From: an uncultured Oscillospiraceae bacterium
GTDB lineage: Bacteria; Bacillota; Clostridia; Oscillospirales; Oscillospiraceae
Length of the DNA stretch: 28,110 bases
Assembly: GCA_934565655.1 (NCBI GenBank)
Contig: CAKTIE010000020.1
Coordinates: 1-28,110, forward strand
Direction: 5' to 3'
Below are positions 21,506-28,110 of this stretch, piece by piece. Each line of letters begins with the position of its first letter. The stretch's first letter is position 1. The notes beneath the pieces are model-generated. The model worked only from the letters and a program-made list of their open reading frames with translations. It had not been told where the DNA came from and did not search any database. Both the position numbers and the translations under genes were made by a program.

Positions 21506-22024
21506 TCATGCCATCGAGTCCTCATACAGCATGCCAATGGACTTGAGAGTGCGCTTCACATGGCGGAAGGCGTCCTCGTTGGGGCAGGAGAGGGTATGCA
21601 AATGCACTCCGCCGGTCAGGGCGCTGATGGGCTGGGCATGGGACTCGGACATCCGCCGGACGAACTGCTCCACGTCATAGCGGCATTGCAGCGCCAGCGG
21701 CGCGGTCAGCTGGCCGTACACTGGGTGCTCCACGATCACATCCACCACCGTGCAGCCGCAGTCCACCATGGCAAACAGCTCCTTCTGGGTATCCTCACTG
21801 CTGTGATGGCAGGCGATGGTGCGCAGCAGGCCGGTCTCGGAGGGGATGACATAGCCGCGGGGCGTGGCGGTGATGCTGTGGCCCTCGGCCCGCAGCAGGG
21901 CGATGTCGCCCACGATGATCTGCCGGGTCACGGAAAAATGCTGGGCAAGCGTGGTGGCGCTGATGGGTGCGTCGGCACGGGTCAGCTGTTCATAGATGGC
22001 GCTGCGGCGCTGTGCGGCGGTCAT
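21506..22024 (-). CDS. niaR: NiaR-type niacin-responsive repressor
   Basis: A 172-residue regulator. An N-terminal winged helix (about 5-58, with ISATTLAQHFSVTRQIIVGDIALLRAEG) is followed by a 3H domain, which binds metal and nicotinic acid through conserved histidines: His73/74 in CHHSSED, His100 in EHPVYGQL and His141/143 in GGVHLHTL. NiaR (YrxA) represses NAD synthesis and niacin uptake genes when niacin is plentiful. I choose ATG 22024, which has GGGAGG 6-7 nt upstream, over an upstream in-frame start at 22054. Its promoter is at 22055-22083. No terminator separates it from the transporter gene, which has its own promoter. Confidence 0.9.
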   Translation of the reverse strand: MTAAQRRSAIYEQLTRADAPISATTLAQHFSVTRQIIVGDIALLRAEGHSITATPRGYVIPSETGLLRTIACHHSSEDTQKELFAMVDCGCTVVDVIVEHPVYGQLTAPLALQCRYDVEQFVRRMSESHAQPISALTGGVHLHTLSCPNEDAFRHVKRTLKSIGMLYEDSMA

Positions 22025-22054
22025 GGCGATCCCTCCCAGGACATAATATACCAT

Positions 22055-22083
22055 ATTATATCACAGACGCAGCGGCACGTCAA
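22055..22083 (-). promoter_or_regulatory. promoter of niaR
   Basis: On the minus strand TTGACG (complement 22078-22083), 17 nt, TATAAT (complement 22055-22060). A short AT-rich inverted repeat ATAATAT/ATATTAT (22043-22049/22053-22059) overlaps the -10 box. It lacks the GTGTC..GACAC core, so autoregulation by the same site type is not evident. Confidence 0.75.
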
Positions 22084-22173
22084 CTATCGTTGATATGGGA
22101 TTTTCCTCTTTTCTTTCGGGAAGGATTGGTGTATACTATACCCTGTATTGATATATGTATCAGGAGGTTTACT

Positions 22174-23445
22174 GTGTACGAGCATAGAAAAGAAATTATG
22201 CAGAACGTTTTCCTGACGTATCTGCCTGCCAGTAAATTCAAGACAAGCGTGCTCAGCGCCCATCTGGTGACGCCGCTGAGCAAGGAGACCGCCGCCGCCA
22301 ACGCGCTGCTGCCCGCCGTGCTGCGGCGGGGCACCATGCGCTGCCCGGATATGGAGAGCCTGTCCGCCGCGCTGGACACCCTGTACGGCGCGCAGATCGA
22401 CTATACCGTCCGCAAGAAGGGCGAGCGCCAGTGCGTGGGCTTCGTGGCCTCCGTCATTGATGACGCCTTCGCCCCGGCCGGGGAGAAGCTGCTGGAGCCG
22501 GTGGCCGACCTGCTGGGCGAGCTGTTTCTGGATCCCGTGACCCGCAACGGCCGCTTTCTGGCGGAGTATGTGGACAGCGAGAAGCAGAACCTCATCGACG
22601 CCATCCGGGCCATCCGCAACGACAAGCAGGACTGGGCCGACGTGCGGCTGATGCAGGAGATGTGCGCCGGAGAGCCTTACGGCGTGCTGCGCCTGGGCGA
22701 CGAGGAGACCGCCGCCAAGATCAACAACCACAAGCTGTTTAACCACTATCGGGAGTTGCTGGCTACCAGCCGCATGGAGCTGTTCTACTGCGGCAGCGCC
22801 AAGCCGGAGCGGGTGGAGGGTGCGCTTTGCCGCGCCTTTGCCGCGCTGCCCCGGGGCGTGGTGACGGAGGGCGAGCCTGTCCGCCGTGTGGCCGCGCCGG
22901 AGGAGCCCCGGTATCTGACCGAGGAGATGGACGTGACCCAGGGCAAGCTGTCCATGGGCTGGCGCTGTGACACCGACGACGTGCCCGCCATGATCATGGC
23001 CAACCTGATCTTCGGCGGCACCAGCAACGCCAAGCTGTTTCTGAATGTCCGGGAAAAGCTGTCCCTTTGCTACTATGCCTCCTCCAGCTATGCCCGTTCC
23101 AAGGGCATCATGACCGTGTCCTCCGGCATTGAGTGCAAGGACTTCCAGAAGGCCCATGACGAGATCCTCCATCAGCTGGAGCTGGTGAAGGAGGGCCAAT
23201 GGGAGGACTGGGAGTGGCAGGGCGCGCTGGCCACCATGTGCTCGGCGCTGACGTCGCTGTCCGATTCCCAGAACGCCATGGAGAATTACTATCTGGGCCA
23301 GACGGCCACCGGCGCGGAGGATACGCCGGAGGATCTGATGGCCGCCCTGCGTCAGGTGACGCCGGAGCGCGTTCGGAAGGCCGCCCAGAGCTGCCACCTG
23401 GATACCGTATTCTTCCTGAAGGGAAAGGAGGAGAGCGCATGCTGA
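22174..23445 (+). CDS. M16 family peptidase-like protein, YmfF type (no zinc motif)
   Basis: A 423-residue M16-fold protein. The usual HxxEH zinc motif is absent: the expected place reads ANALLPAVLRRGT, so it is probably the non-catalytic partner of the next gene. Typical M16 elements remain, including LDTLYGAQIDYTVRKKG, a FGGTSNAKLFLNVREKLSLCYYASS segment (core SNAKLFLNVREK) and SGIECKDF. The start is GTG 22174, six to seven nt after AGGAGG. An in-frame ATG at 22198 is the alternative. A TATACT box (22132-22137) may be its -10 element. It overlaps the next gene by 7 nt, as ymfF and ymfH pair in Bacillus. Confidence 0.9.
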   Translation: MYEHRKEIMQNVFLTYLPASKFKTSVLSAHLVTPLSKETAAANALLPAVLRRGTMRCPDMESLSAALDTLYGAQIDYTVRKKGERQCVGFVASVIDDAFAPAGEKLLEPVADLLGELFLDPVTRNGRFLAEYVDSEKQNLIDAIRAIRNDKQDWADVRLMQEMCAGEPYGVLRLGDEETAAKINNHKLFNHYRELLATSRMELFYCGSAKPERVEGALCRAFAALPRGVVTEGEPVRRVAAPEEPRYLTEEMDVTQGKLSMGWRCDTDDVPAMIMANLIFGGTSNAKLFLNVREKLSLCYYASSSYARSKGIMTVSSGIECKDFQKAHDEILHQLELVKEGQWEDWEWQGALATMCSALTSLSDSQNAMENYYLGQTATGAEDTPEDLMAALRQVTPERVRKAAQSCHLDTVFFLKGKEESAC

Positions 23446-24722
23446 CCAATTATACCCGCATCGGTGAGACCGCCCGCTGGGAGACGCTGCCCAACGGCCT
23501 GCCGGTGTGCATCGTACCCAAGAAGGACTTCCAGCGGAAGTACGCCCTGTTTGCCACCCGCTACGGCGGCATGGACATGAAGTTCCAGCTGGACGGCCAG
23601 TGGCTGGATACCCCCGCCGGCATCGCCCACTATCTGGAGCATAAGATGTTCGACACCGCCGAGGGCAACGCCTTGCAGGAGCTGGCCAAGAACGGCGCCG
23701 AGCCCAACGCCTTTACCTCCAACGCCATCACCTGCTACTATTTCAGCTCCACCGAGAAGTTCTATGAGAATCTGAGGATTCTGCTGTCCTTTGTGTCCGT
23801 TCCGTATTTCACCGACGAGTCGGTGGAGAAGGAGCAGGGCATCATCGGCCAGGAGATCGGCATGATCGAGGATAACCCCGAATGGCAGTGCTATAAGCAG
23901 CTGATGCAGGGGCTGTATCACCACAGCCCCGCCCGCACCCCCATCGCGGGCAGCGTGGAGAGCATCCGCCAGATCACGGCCCAGACCCTGTACGACTGCC
24001 ATAAGGCCTTCTATACCCCCGCCAACATGTGCCTTGTGGTGGTGGGCGACGTGGACAGTGATGAGGTGCTGCGTCTGGCGGAGGAAGTCCTGCCCAGGAC
24101 CAGCGGCCCGCTGATCCCCCGTGATTACGGTGTGGAGGAGCCGCTGACGCCCTGCCAGAAGGAGACCCGCAGCCGCATGGAGATCGCCATGCCCAGCTTC
24201 CTGGCGGGCTTCAAATGCCCGCCCCAGCACGGCGGCGAGGAGCAGGCCCGCAGCACCGCACTGGGTGAGCTGGCCATCGATGTGCTGGCGGGTGAGTCCA
24301 GCCCCCTGTATGCCCGGCTGTACAGCCAGGGCCTGATCAACGGTTCCTTCGGGTGCAGCTATGATATTTTGCCCGGCGCGGCCTATGTCTATCTGGGCGG
24401 CGACAGCAACGACCCCAACGCCGTGGTGCAGGCGGTGCTGGAGGAGGCACAGCGGCTGGTGAAGGAGGGCATCGACCCTGCCTATTACCTGCGTCTGCGC
24501 AACGCCAACTTCGGCACGGCGCTGAAGGCCCTCAACAGCTTCGAGGGCATCGCCGTGTCCATGGCCGAGGGCAAGTTCCACAACTATGATCCCTACCGTT
24601 TCCCGGAGATCTATGACAGCATCAGCGCCGACGACGTGCTGGCCTTCATCCGGGAGAATCTGGTGGAGGAGCGCTGCGCCGTGTCTATCATCGAGCCTGT
24701 TTCCGGCGAAGCAAAGGAGTGA
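23439..24722 (+). CDS. M16 family zinc peptidase, YmfH type
   Basis: A 427-residue protein with the inverted zinc motif HYLEH (64-68) in AGIAHYLEHKMFD and a downstream glutamate region EKEQGIIGQEIGMIEDNP that supplies the third ligand. A second inactive-type half starts after about residue 220. ATG 23439 follows AAAGGAGGAG. With the preceding gene it probably forms a heterodimeric peptidase; the substrate is unknown. It lies 15 nt before lgt. Confidence 0.92.
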   Translation: MLTNYTRIGETARWETLPNGLPVCIVPKKDFQRKYALFATRYGGMDMKFQLDGQWLDTPAGIAHYLEHKMFDTAEGNALQELAKNGAEPNAFTSNAITCYYFSSTEKFYENLRILLSFVSVPYFTDESVEKEQGIIGQEIGMIEDNPEWQCYKQLMQGLYHHSPARTPIAGSVESIRQITAQTLYDCHKAFYTPANMCLVVVGDVDSDEVLRLAEEVLPRTSGPLIPRDYGVEEPLTPCQKETRSRMEIAMPSFLAGFKCPPQHGGEEQARSTALGELAIDVLAGESSPLYARLYSQGLINGSFGCSYDILPGAAYVYLGGDSNDPNAVVQAVLEEAQRLVKEGIDPAYYLRLRNANFGTALKALNSFEGIAVSMAEGKFHNYDPYRFPEIYDSISADDVLAFIRENLVEERCAVSIIEPVSGEAKE

Positions 24723-24737
24723 TCTTTTACGAACGGC

Positions 24738-25661
24738 ATGATCATGACCGACAGTCCCATCCGGTTTCCGGGGCTGTTCGGTGATTGGGCGTTTACCGCG
24801 TCCTCCAAGGCCATCAACATTGGCCACGGTATCTACTGGTACGGCATCATCATAGCCTGCGGCTTGCTGCTGGCGGTGCTTTTCTGCCTGCGCCAGCGGA
24901 AGAATTACGGCATCACCGAGGATGACCTGATGGACTGCATCCTGTGGGGCATCCCCTGCGGCATCATCGGCGCACGTCTGTACTACGTCATCTTCTATCT
25001 TGACCTGTTCCGCGACGCGGACGGCAAGTTCAGCTGGAGCAAGGCCATCGCCATCTGGGACGGCGGTCTTGCCATCTACGGCGCGGTCATTGCGGTGGTG
25101 CTTCTGGCCATCATCATGGCAAAGCGCAAGGGCTTTAAGCTCTGCGCCCTGACCGATCTGGTGGTGATGGGGCTGCTGATCGGCCAGATCGTGGGCCGCT
25201 GGGGCAACTTCATGAACCGCGAGGCCTTCGGCAGCGAGACTACCATCTTCTGCCGCATGCAGCTGACGCTGAAAACCGGCCAGCTGATCGAGGTACACCC
25301 CACCTTCCTGTACGAGAGCCTGTGGAATCTGATAGGCTTACTGCTGCTGGTTTTCCTCATATCCAAGCACCGGAGGTTCGACGGAGAGAATACCCTGTTC
25401 TACTTCCTGTGGTACGGCATCGGCCGCTTCTGGATCGAGGGTCTGCGCACCGACAGCCTGTACCTGTTCGACTGGACCATCGGCGGCGCGCCCATCCGGG
25501 TGTCCCAGGCCCTGTCGGCGGTGATGGCGCTGGTGTCAGCGTTCCTGCTGGTGTGGAATTTGTGGGTGAAGCCCCACAGGCCGGAGGAACTGTACGTCAA
25601 CATCGTGGCAGCCCGCGATGCGGAAAAGGCCCCGGAAAAGGAAAAAGAATCCGAAGAATAA
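24738..25661 (+). CDS. lgt: prolipoprotein diacylglyceryl transferase
   Basis: Lgt moves diacylglycerol from phosphatidylglycerol onto the lipobox cysteine of prolipoproteins in the cytoplasmic membrane. The 307 residues have about seven membrane helices, the N-terminal HGIYWYGI segment with the conserved Tyr, the signature GRWGNFMNREAFG (153-165), HPTFLYESLWN and an RFWIEGLRTDSL segment. The charged tail (EKAPEKEKESEE) is poorly conserved in the family. ATG 24738 has its nearest strong ribosome binding site (AAAGGAG, 24713-24719) 18 nt away, so translation may depend on coupling to the M16 gene. Confidence 0.96.
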   Translation: MIMTDSPIRFPGLFGDWAFTASSKAINIGHGIYWYGIIIACGLLLAVLFCLRQRKNYGITEDDLMDCILWGIPCGIIGARLYYVIFYLDLFRDADGKFSWSKAIAIWDGGLAIYGAVIAVVLLAIIMAKRKGFKLCALTDLVVMGLLIGQIVGRWGNFMNREAFGSETTIFCRMQLTLKTGQLIEVHPTFLYESLWNLIGLLLLVFLISKHRRFDGENTLFYFLWYGIGRFWIEGLRTDSLYLFDWTIGGAPIRVSQALSAVMALVSAFLLVWNLWVKPHRPEELYVNIVAARDAEKAPEKEKESEE

Positions 25662-25700
25662 AACAAAGGCGTCCCTTATCACAAGGGACGCCTTTGTTTT
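25660..25700. terminator. bidirectional intrinsic terminator
   Basis: An 18-bp perfect stem (25660-25677/25683-25700) with a 5-nt loop, with A-rich left and T-rich right ends. It closes the rightward M16-lgt unit and lies 21 nt past the stop of the leftward GNAT gene. Confidence 0.92.
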
Positions 25701-25721
25701 GCGTATGTTGCTTTCAATCCA

Positions 25722-26162
25722 TCATCGCCGCAGCTCCACCAGATACTCCGTGGTGTCCTCCTCAAACTTTTTTTCGCCGGTGGGGAGGAAGCCGTGCCGC
25801 CGGTAAAACGCGATGGCGCGGGTGTTTTTCTCCAGCGCCCACACAAGGTCTGCGCCCTGCGTGATGGCGAACCGGATCAGCTCCTGCCCGATGTGCTGGC
25901 TCTGGAAGCACGGCTCCACATACAGCTTGCCGATCTCCGTACCCTCCAGCAGCAAAAAGCCCTTCACCAGCCCGTCGTCATACACATAGATATCCCGCAG
26001 CACCTCGTCCCGGCTGAAATACCGGTCGATCACCGACACCACCTGCAATTCACCGAAGGAGTACCCCGCATCCTGAAAGATAGGGAAGTAGTTGATGCGG
26101 TTGTTGAACACAAAGATCTCCGCGATCCGGGAGAGATCCTCTTTTCTTGCTTTTCTGATCAT
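25722..26162 (-). CDS. GNAT family N-acetyltransferase
   Basis: A 146-residue acetyltransferase. The acetyl-CoA fold is seen in VKGFLLLEGTEIGKLYVEP (strand 4-5 region), QSQHIGQELIRFA (the loop usually written Q/RxxGxG/A) and NTRAIAFYRRHGF near the end. I choose ATG 26162 because AGGAT lies 9 nt upstream and homologous proteins typically begin MIRKA. A GTG at 26171, overlapping the regulator's stop as GTGA, is the alternative. It forms an operon with the GntR-type gene. The substrate is not evident. Confidence 0.9.
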   Translation of the reverse strand: MIRKARKEDLSRIAEIFVFNNRINYFPIFQDAGYSFGELQVVSVIDRYFSRDEVLRDIYVYDDGLVKGFLLLEGTEIGKLYVEPCFQSQHIGQELIRFAITQGADLVWALEKNTRAIAFYRRHGFLPTGEKKFEEDTTEYLVELRR

Positions 26163-26167
26163 ATGCT

Positions 26168-26863
26168 TCACATCCTGTCCTGCTGGAACCGCTCCAGCCC
26201 GTTTTTCAGCAGAGCCGCCGCCTCCGCGCCCTGCCGCTCACGGATCAGCTCCGTAAACCTGCGCAGCGTGTCAAGGCACGCCGCCGTACCGTAGGCATCC
26301 ACATACTCCCGCCAGAACTCCAGATTCACCTGGGTGAAGGCGTTGAAGATCAGCGGCGTGATGGTGTTGCCGCTGAGGAAGGTAACGCCCCGGTGATAGC
26401 GGAACAGCGCCTCGGCAAAGGCGGCGGTATCCTGCGCCGATTCCTCCGCCTGACGCTGCAGATCCTCCAGCGCCGCCATATCCGCCGGTGTATGGTGGGC
26501 GGCCAGCAGCTCCATGGCGGGCCCCTCCAGATAGTACCGCAGCTTCAGAATGCTTTCCGCCGTCTTTTTGTCCGGCAATCCGCCGTGATACCGCATAATG
26601 GCCATCAGTGTGTCCAGACTGCCGGTCTGGGCATAGTCCGCCACCGTCACGCCCTTGCGGGATACGATGTCCAGAAACCCGAGGCGGTGCAGCTCCCGCA
26701 GTCCGTCGTGTACCACTGTTTTGCTGACCTTCATGGCGTCGGCCAGCTCCCGCTCCGTGGGAAGCTTGTCGCCGGGCCGCAGCTGGCCCGATAAAATCAT
26801 GCCCTCCAGCTGCTGCACGAACAGCTCCTTGATGGAGGGCGCGACGATCTCACGAAATTCCAT
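26168..26863 (-). CDS. GntR/FadR family transcriptional regulator
   Basis: A 231-residue regulator. The N-terminal winged helix has LRPGDKLPTERELADAMKVSKTVVHDGLRELHRLG, whose PGDKLPTERELA core is the GntR signature. An all-helical FCD-type ligand domain follows. The ATG at 26863 has AAAGGAG 7 nt upstream; the frame extends to 26929 but that would run through the operator and promoter. A perfect 13-bp palindrome just upstream fits the FadR-subfamily operator pattern TGGTnnnACCA. Its divergent neighbour is an iron-sulfur protein gene, a likely target. Confidence 0.92.
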   Translation of the reverse strand: MEFREIVAPSIKELFVQQLEGMILSGQLRPGDKLPTERELADAMKVSKTVVHDGLRELHRLGFLDIVSRKGVTVADYAQTGSLDTLMAIMRYHGGLPDKKTAESILKLRYYLEGPAMELLAAHHTPADMAALEDLQRQAEESAQDTAAFAEALFRYHRGVTFLSGNTITPLIFNAFTQVNLEFWREYVDAYGTAACLDTLRRFTELIRERQGAEAAALLKNGLERFQQDRM

Positions 26864-26875
26864 GCCATCACTCCT

Positions 26876-26888
26876 TTGGTCAGACCAA
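26876..26888. promoter_or_regulatory. FadR-type operator palindrome
   Basis: TTGGTCAGACCAA is perfect around its central A and contains TGGTnnnACCA. It lies 13 nt before the regulator's ATG and just after the -10 box of its promoter, so autorepression is likely. An extra GACCA follows at 26889-26893. Confidence 0.65.
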
Positions 26889-26899
26889 GACCATATAAT

Positions 26900-26929
26900 A
26901 TGATAGCATAACTTTGTGGGAATAGTCAA
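26900..26929 (-). promoter_or_regulatory. promoter of the GntR/FadR-type regulator gene
   Basis: On the minus strand TTGACT (complement 26924-26929), 18 nt, TATCAT (complement 26900-26905). On the other strand a TATAAA (26966-26971) may be the -10 box of the divergent iron-sulfur gene, but I see no good -35 box for it. Confidence 0.6.
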
Positions 26930-27040
26930 TGGATTTTGTGAACAAAAATTGCTACTATTTTACTGTATAAAGGACAAAATATGCCCCTTCCGGTCTGAAA
27001 TGAGGCAGATCACCGGGGCAAGACAGATGGAGGAGAGACC

Positions 27041-28110
27041 ATGCGCGATATCAACGGCAGCAAGCCGACCAGCTTCCCTCTGGATGAGAGCAAGCTACCC
27101 TTCGAGATCCCCTGTCCCGACCGGCCGCCCCGGGAGAACCTGCTGAAGCTGGGCGCCATGATCACCAACCGCATCGGCCTGAAAACCACCGTGGATGACC
27201 CGGAGTACTGGGGTCTGGACGGCGTGCTGACCGATGAGATGGTGGATGTGGCCCTGAAAATGGGCGTCCGCAAGCCCAAGACCATCGCCCAGATGATGAA
27301 GCTGACCAAAATGGAGCGTGAGCCGCTGGAAAAGCTGCTGGACGAGATGTCCTGGCTGGGTCTTCTGGAGTATAACTGGGAGAATCTGGACGGCAAGAAC
27401 CCCGGCCACGAAAAGCGCTGGGTGCTGCCTCTGTTCGTCCCCGGCAGCGCCGAGTTCCTGAACATGCGCAGAAGCCAGATCGACGAACACCCGGAGGTGG
27501 CGGCCTTCTTCGAGCGCATGACCATGCTGCCGCTGGAGAAGATCACCCCCATGGTGCCTCCCGGAGGGGCCGGCATCGGCATGCACGTTATCCCGGTGGA
27601 GAAGGCCATCGAGACGGAGAACGAGGCCATCAGTCTGGAGAAGATCTCCTACTGGCTCCATAAGTACGAGGGCAAGTACGCCAAGAGCATGTGCTCCTGC
27701 CGCGCCAGCCGCGCCAAGCTGGGCGAGGGCTGCGGCGACGATGTGGAGAACTGGTGCATCGGCGTGGGCGATATGGCCGACTATATCGTAGAGACCCAGC
27801 GGGGCGAGTATATCACCTATGACGAGGTGATGGAGATCTTCAAAAAGGCTGAGGACAACGGCTTCGTCCACCAGATCACCAACATCGACGGCGAGGAGAA
27901 GATCTTCGGCATCTGCAACTGCAACGTCAACGTGTGCAACGCCCTGCGTACCAGCCAGCTGTTCAATACGCCCAACATGTCCCGCAGCGCCTATGTGGCG
28001 GCGGTGGAGACGGAGAAGTGCGTGGCCTGCGGCCGCTGCGTGGAGAACTGTCCCGCCGGTGCGGTGAAGCTGGGCCAGAAGCTGTGCACCAAGGACGGCT
28101 TTATCGAATA
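27041..28110 (+). CDS. iron-sulfur oxidoreductase-like protein, N-terminal part (runs off window)
   Basis: The first 356 residues are visible and the frame is open at the right edge. ATG 27041 has GGAGGAGA close upstream. A helical region with KPKTIAQMMKLTKMEREPLEKLLDEM (about 80-105) looks like a winged-helix module. Three cysteine groups follow: CSC with CG and WC (Cys218, 220, 231, 239), CNCNVNVC (Cys292, 294, 299) and a classic 4Fe-4S ferredoxin motif CVACGRCVENCP (Cys327, 330, 333, 337). The rest, which may hold flavin or NAD domains, is off the window. Electron transfer is inferred; the substrate is unknown. The divergent GntR/FadR-type regulator probably controls it. Confidence 0.85.
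   Translation, partial: MRDINGSKPTSFPLDESKLPFEIPCPDRPPRENLLKLGAMITNRIGLKTTVDDPEYWGLDGVLTDEMVDVALKMGVRKPKTIAQMMKLTKMEREPLEKLLDEMSWLGLLEYNWENLDGKNPGHEKRWVLPLFVPGSAEFLNMRRSQIDEHPEVAAFFERMTMLPLEKITPMVPPGGAGIGMHVIPVEKAIETENEAISLEKISYWLHKYEGKYAKSMCSCRASRAKLGEGCGDDVENWCIGVGDMADYIVETQRGEYITYDEVMEIFKKAEDNGFVHQITNIDGEEKIFGICNCNVNVCNALRTSQLFNTPNMSRSAYVAAVETEKCVACGRCVENCPAGAVKLGQKLCTKDGFIE

Noticed and set aside
22080..22093. Short inverted repeat TCAAC/GTTGA between niaR and the M16 gene
   Set aside because: Only five base pairs, overlapping the niaR -35 box; it may be chance.
23352..25298. Leftward open frame of 648 codons across the M16 and lgt genes
   Set aside because: It spans parts of three real genes on the other strand, has shadow-like composition, and starts within lgt coding sequence.
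26991..27011. Second operator for the FadR-type regulator in front of the iron-sulfur gene
   Set aside because: Only a half-site GGTCTGA is present and the opposite half does not match, so I do not call it.
1..28110. CRISPR arrays, insertion sequences, tRNA or rRNA genes, prophage genes
   Set aside because: I looked for regularly spaced repeats, transposase-like frames and cloverleaf or rRNA motifs on both strands and found none I could support.

Overview
The window reads as chromosomal DNA of a GC-rich, spore-forming member of the Bacillota, most likely class Clostridia and probably an Oscillospiraceae-type gut anaerobe. The evidence is the sporulation genes spoIIR and gerW, an IspH-ribosomal protein S1 fusion typical of Clostridia, the scpA-scpB-dac-rluB gene order shared in part with Bacillus, strong AGGAGG ribosome binding sites and GC-rich third codon positions. 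There is no prophage, insertion sequence, CRISPR array, rRNA or tRNA. Most of the window is core housekeeping DNA, with small accessory patches at both ends.

Left part (1-6.0 kb). The 3' end of a PIN-domain toxin gene runs in from the left edge and stops at a strong terminator. A leftward group follows: two unknown membrane proteins, rimM and trmD. A LysR-type regulator diverges from it, with a long palindrome lying over its promoter. After a gene-free stretch packed with stem-loops come leftward adenine deaminase (ade) and a DUF378 membrane protein.

Middle part (6.1-20.2 kb), all rightward except one small membrane protein gene. A strongly codon-biased DUF1015 gene stands alone. Next come an IspE kinase carrying an unusual N-terminal membrane domain, and spoIIR. 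A tightly packed run follows, starting at a site-2-protease-like gene: M50 peptidase, scpA, scpB, DUF2953, gerW, D,D-carboxypeptidase, rluB-type pseudouridine synthase, RpiR-type regulator, HI0933 flavoprotein, cmk, plsC, ispH-rpsA. Several neighbours overlap by 4 nt, so this is probably one long transcription unit. It joins chromosome segregation, wall and spore functions, rRNA modification, nucleotide and lipid synthesis, isoprenoid synthesis and translation. A second promoter and ribosome binding site inside ispH appear to serve the S1 part.

Right part (20.3-28.1 kb). A leftward pair holds a NiaR-type niacin repressor and an EIIC/PfoR-like membrane protein. The membrane protein has its own consensus promoter followed by a near-perfect inverted repeat, which suggests a niacin-controlled transporter. 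Two rightward M16-family peptidase-like genes and lgt follow. The window ends with a leftward GntR/FadR-type regulator plus GNAT acetyltransferase, divergent from a large iron-sulfur protein gene that runs off the right edge.

The items most worth following up are the membrane-domain IspE fusion, the nested promoter and start inside ispH-rpsA, the NiaR/transporter module, the spoIIR leader hairpin, and a dispersed stem-loop element at about 1.68 and 3.67 kb whose arms differ while its flanks are conserved.
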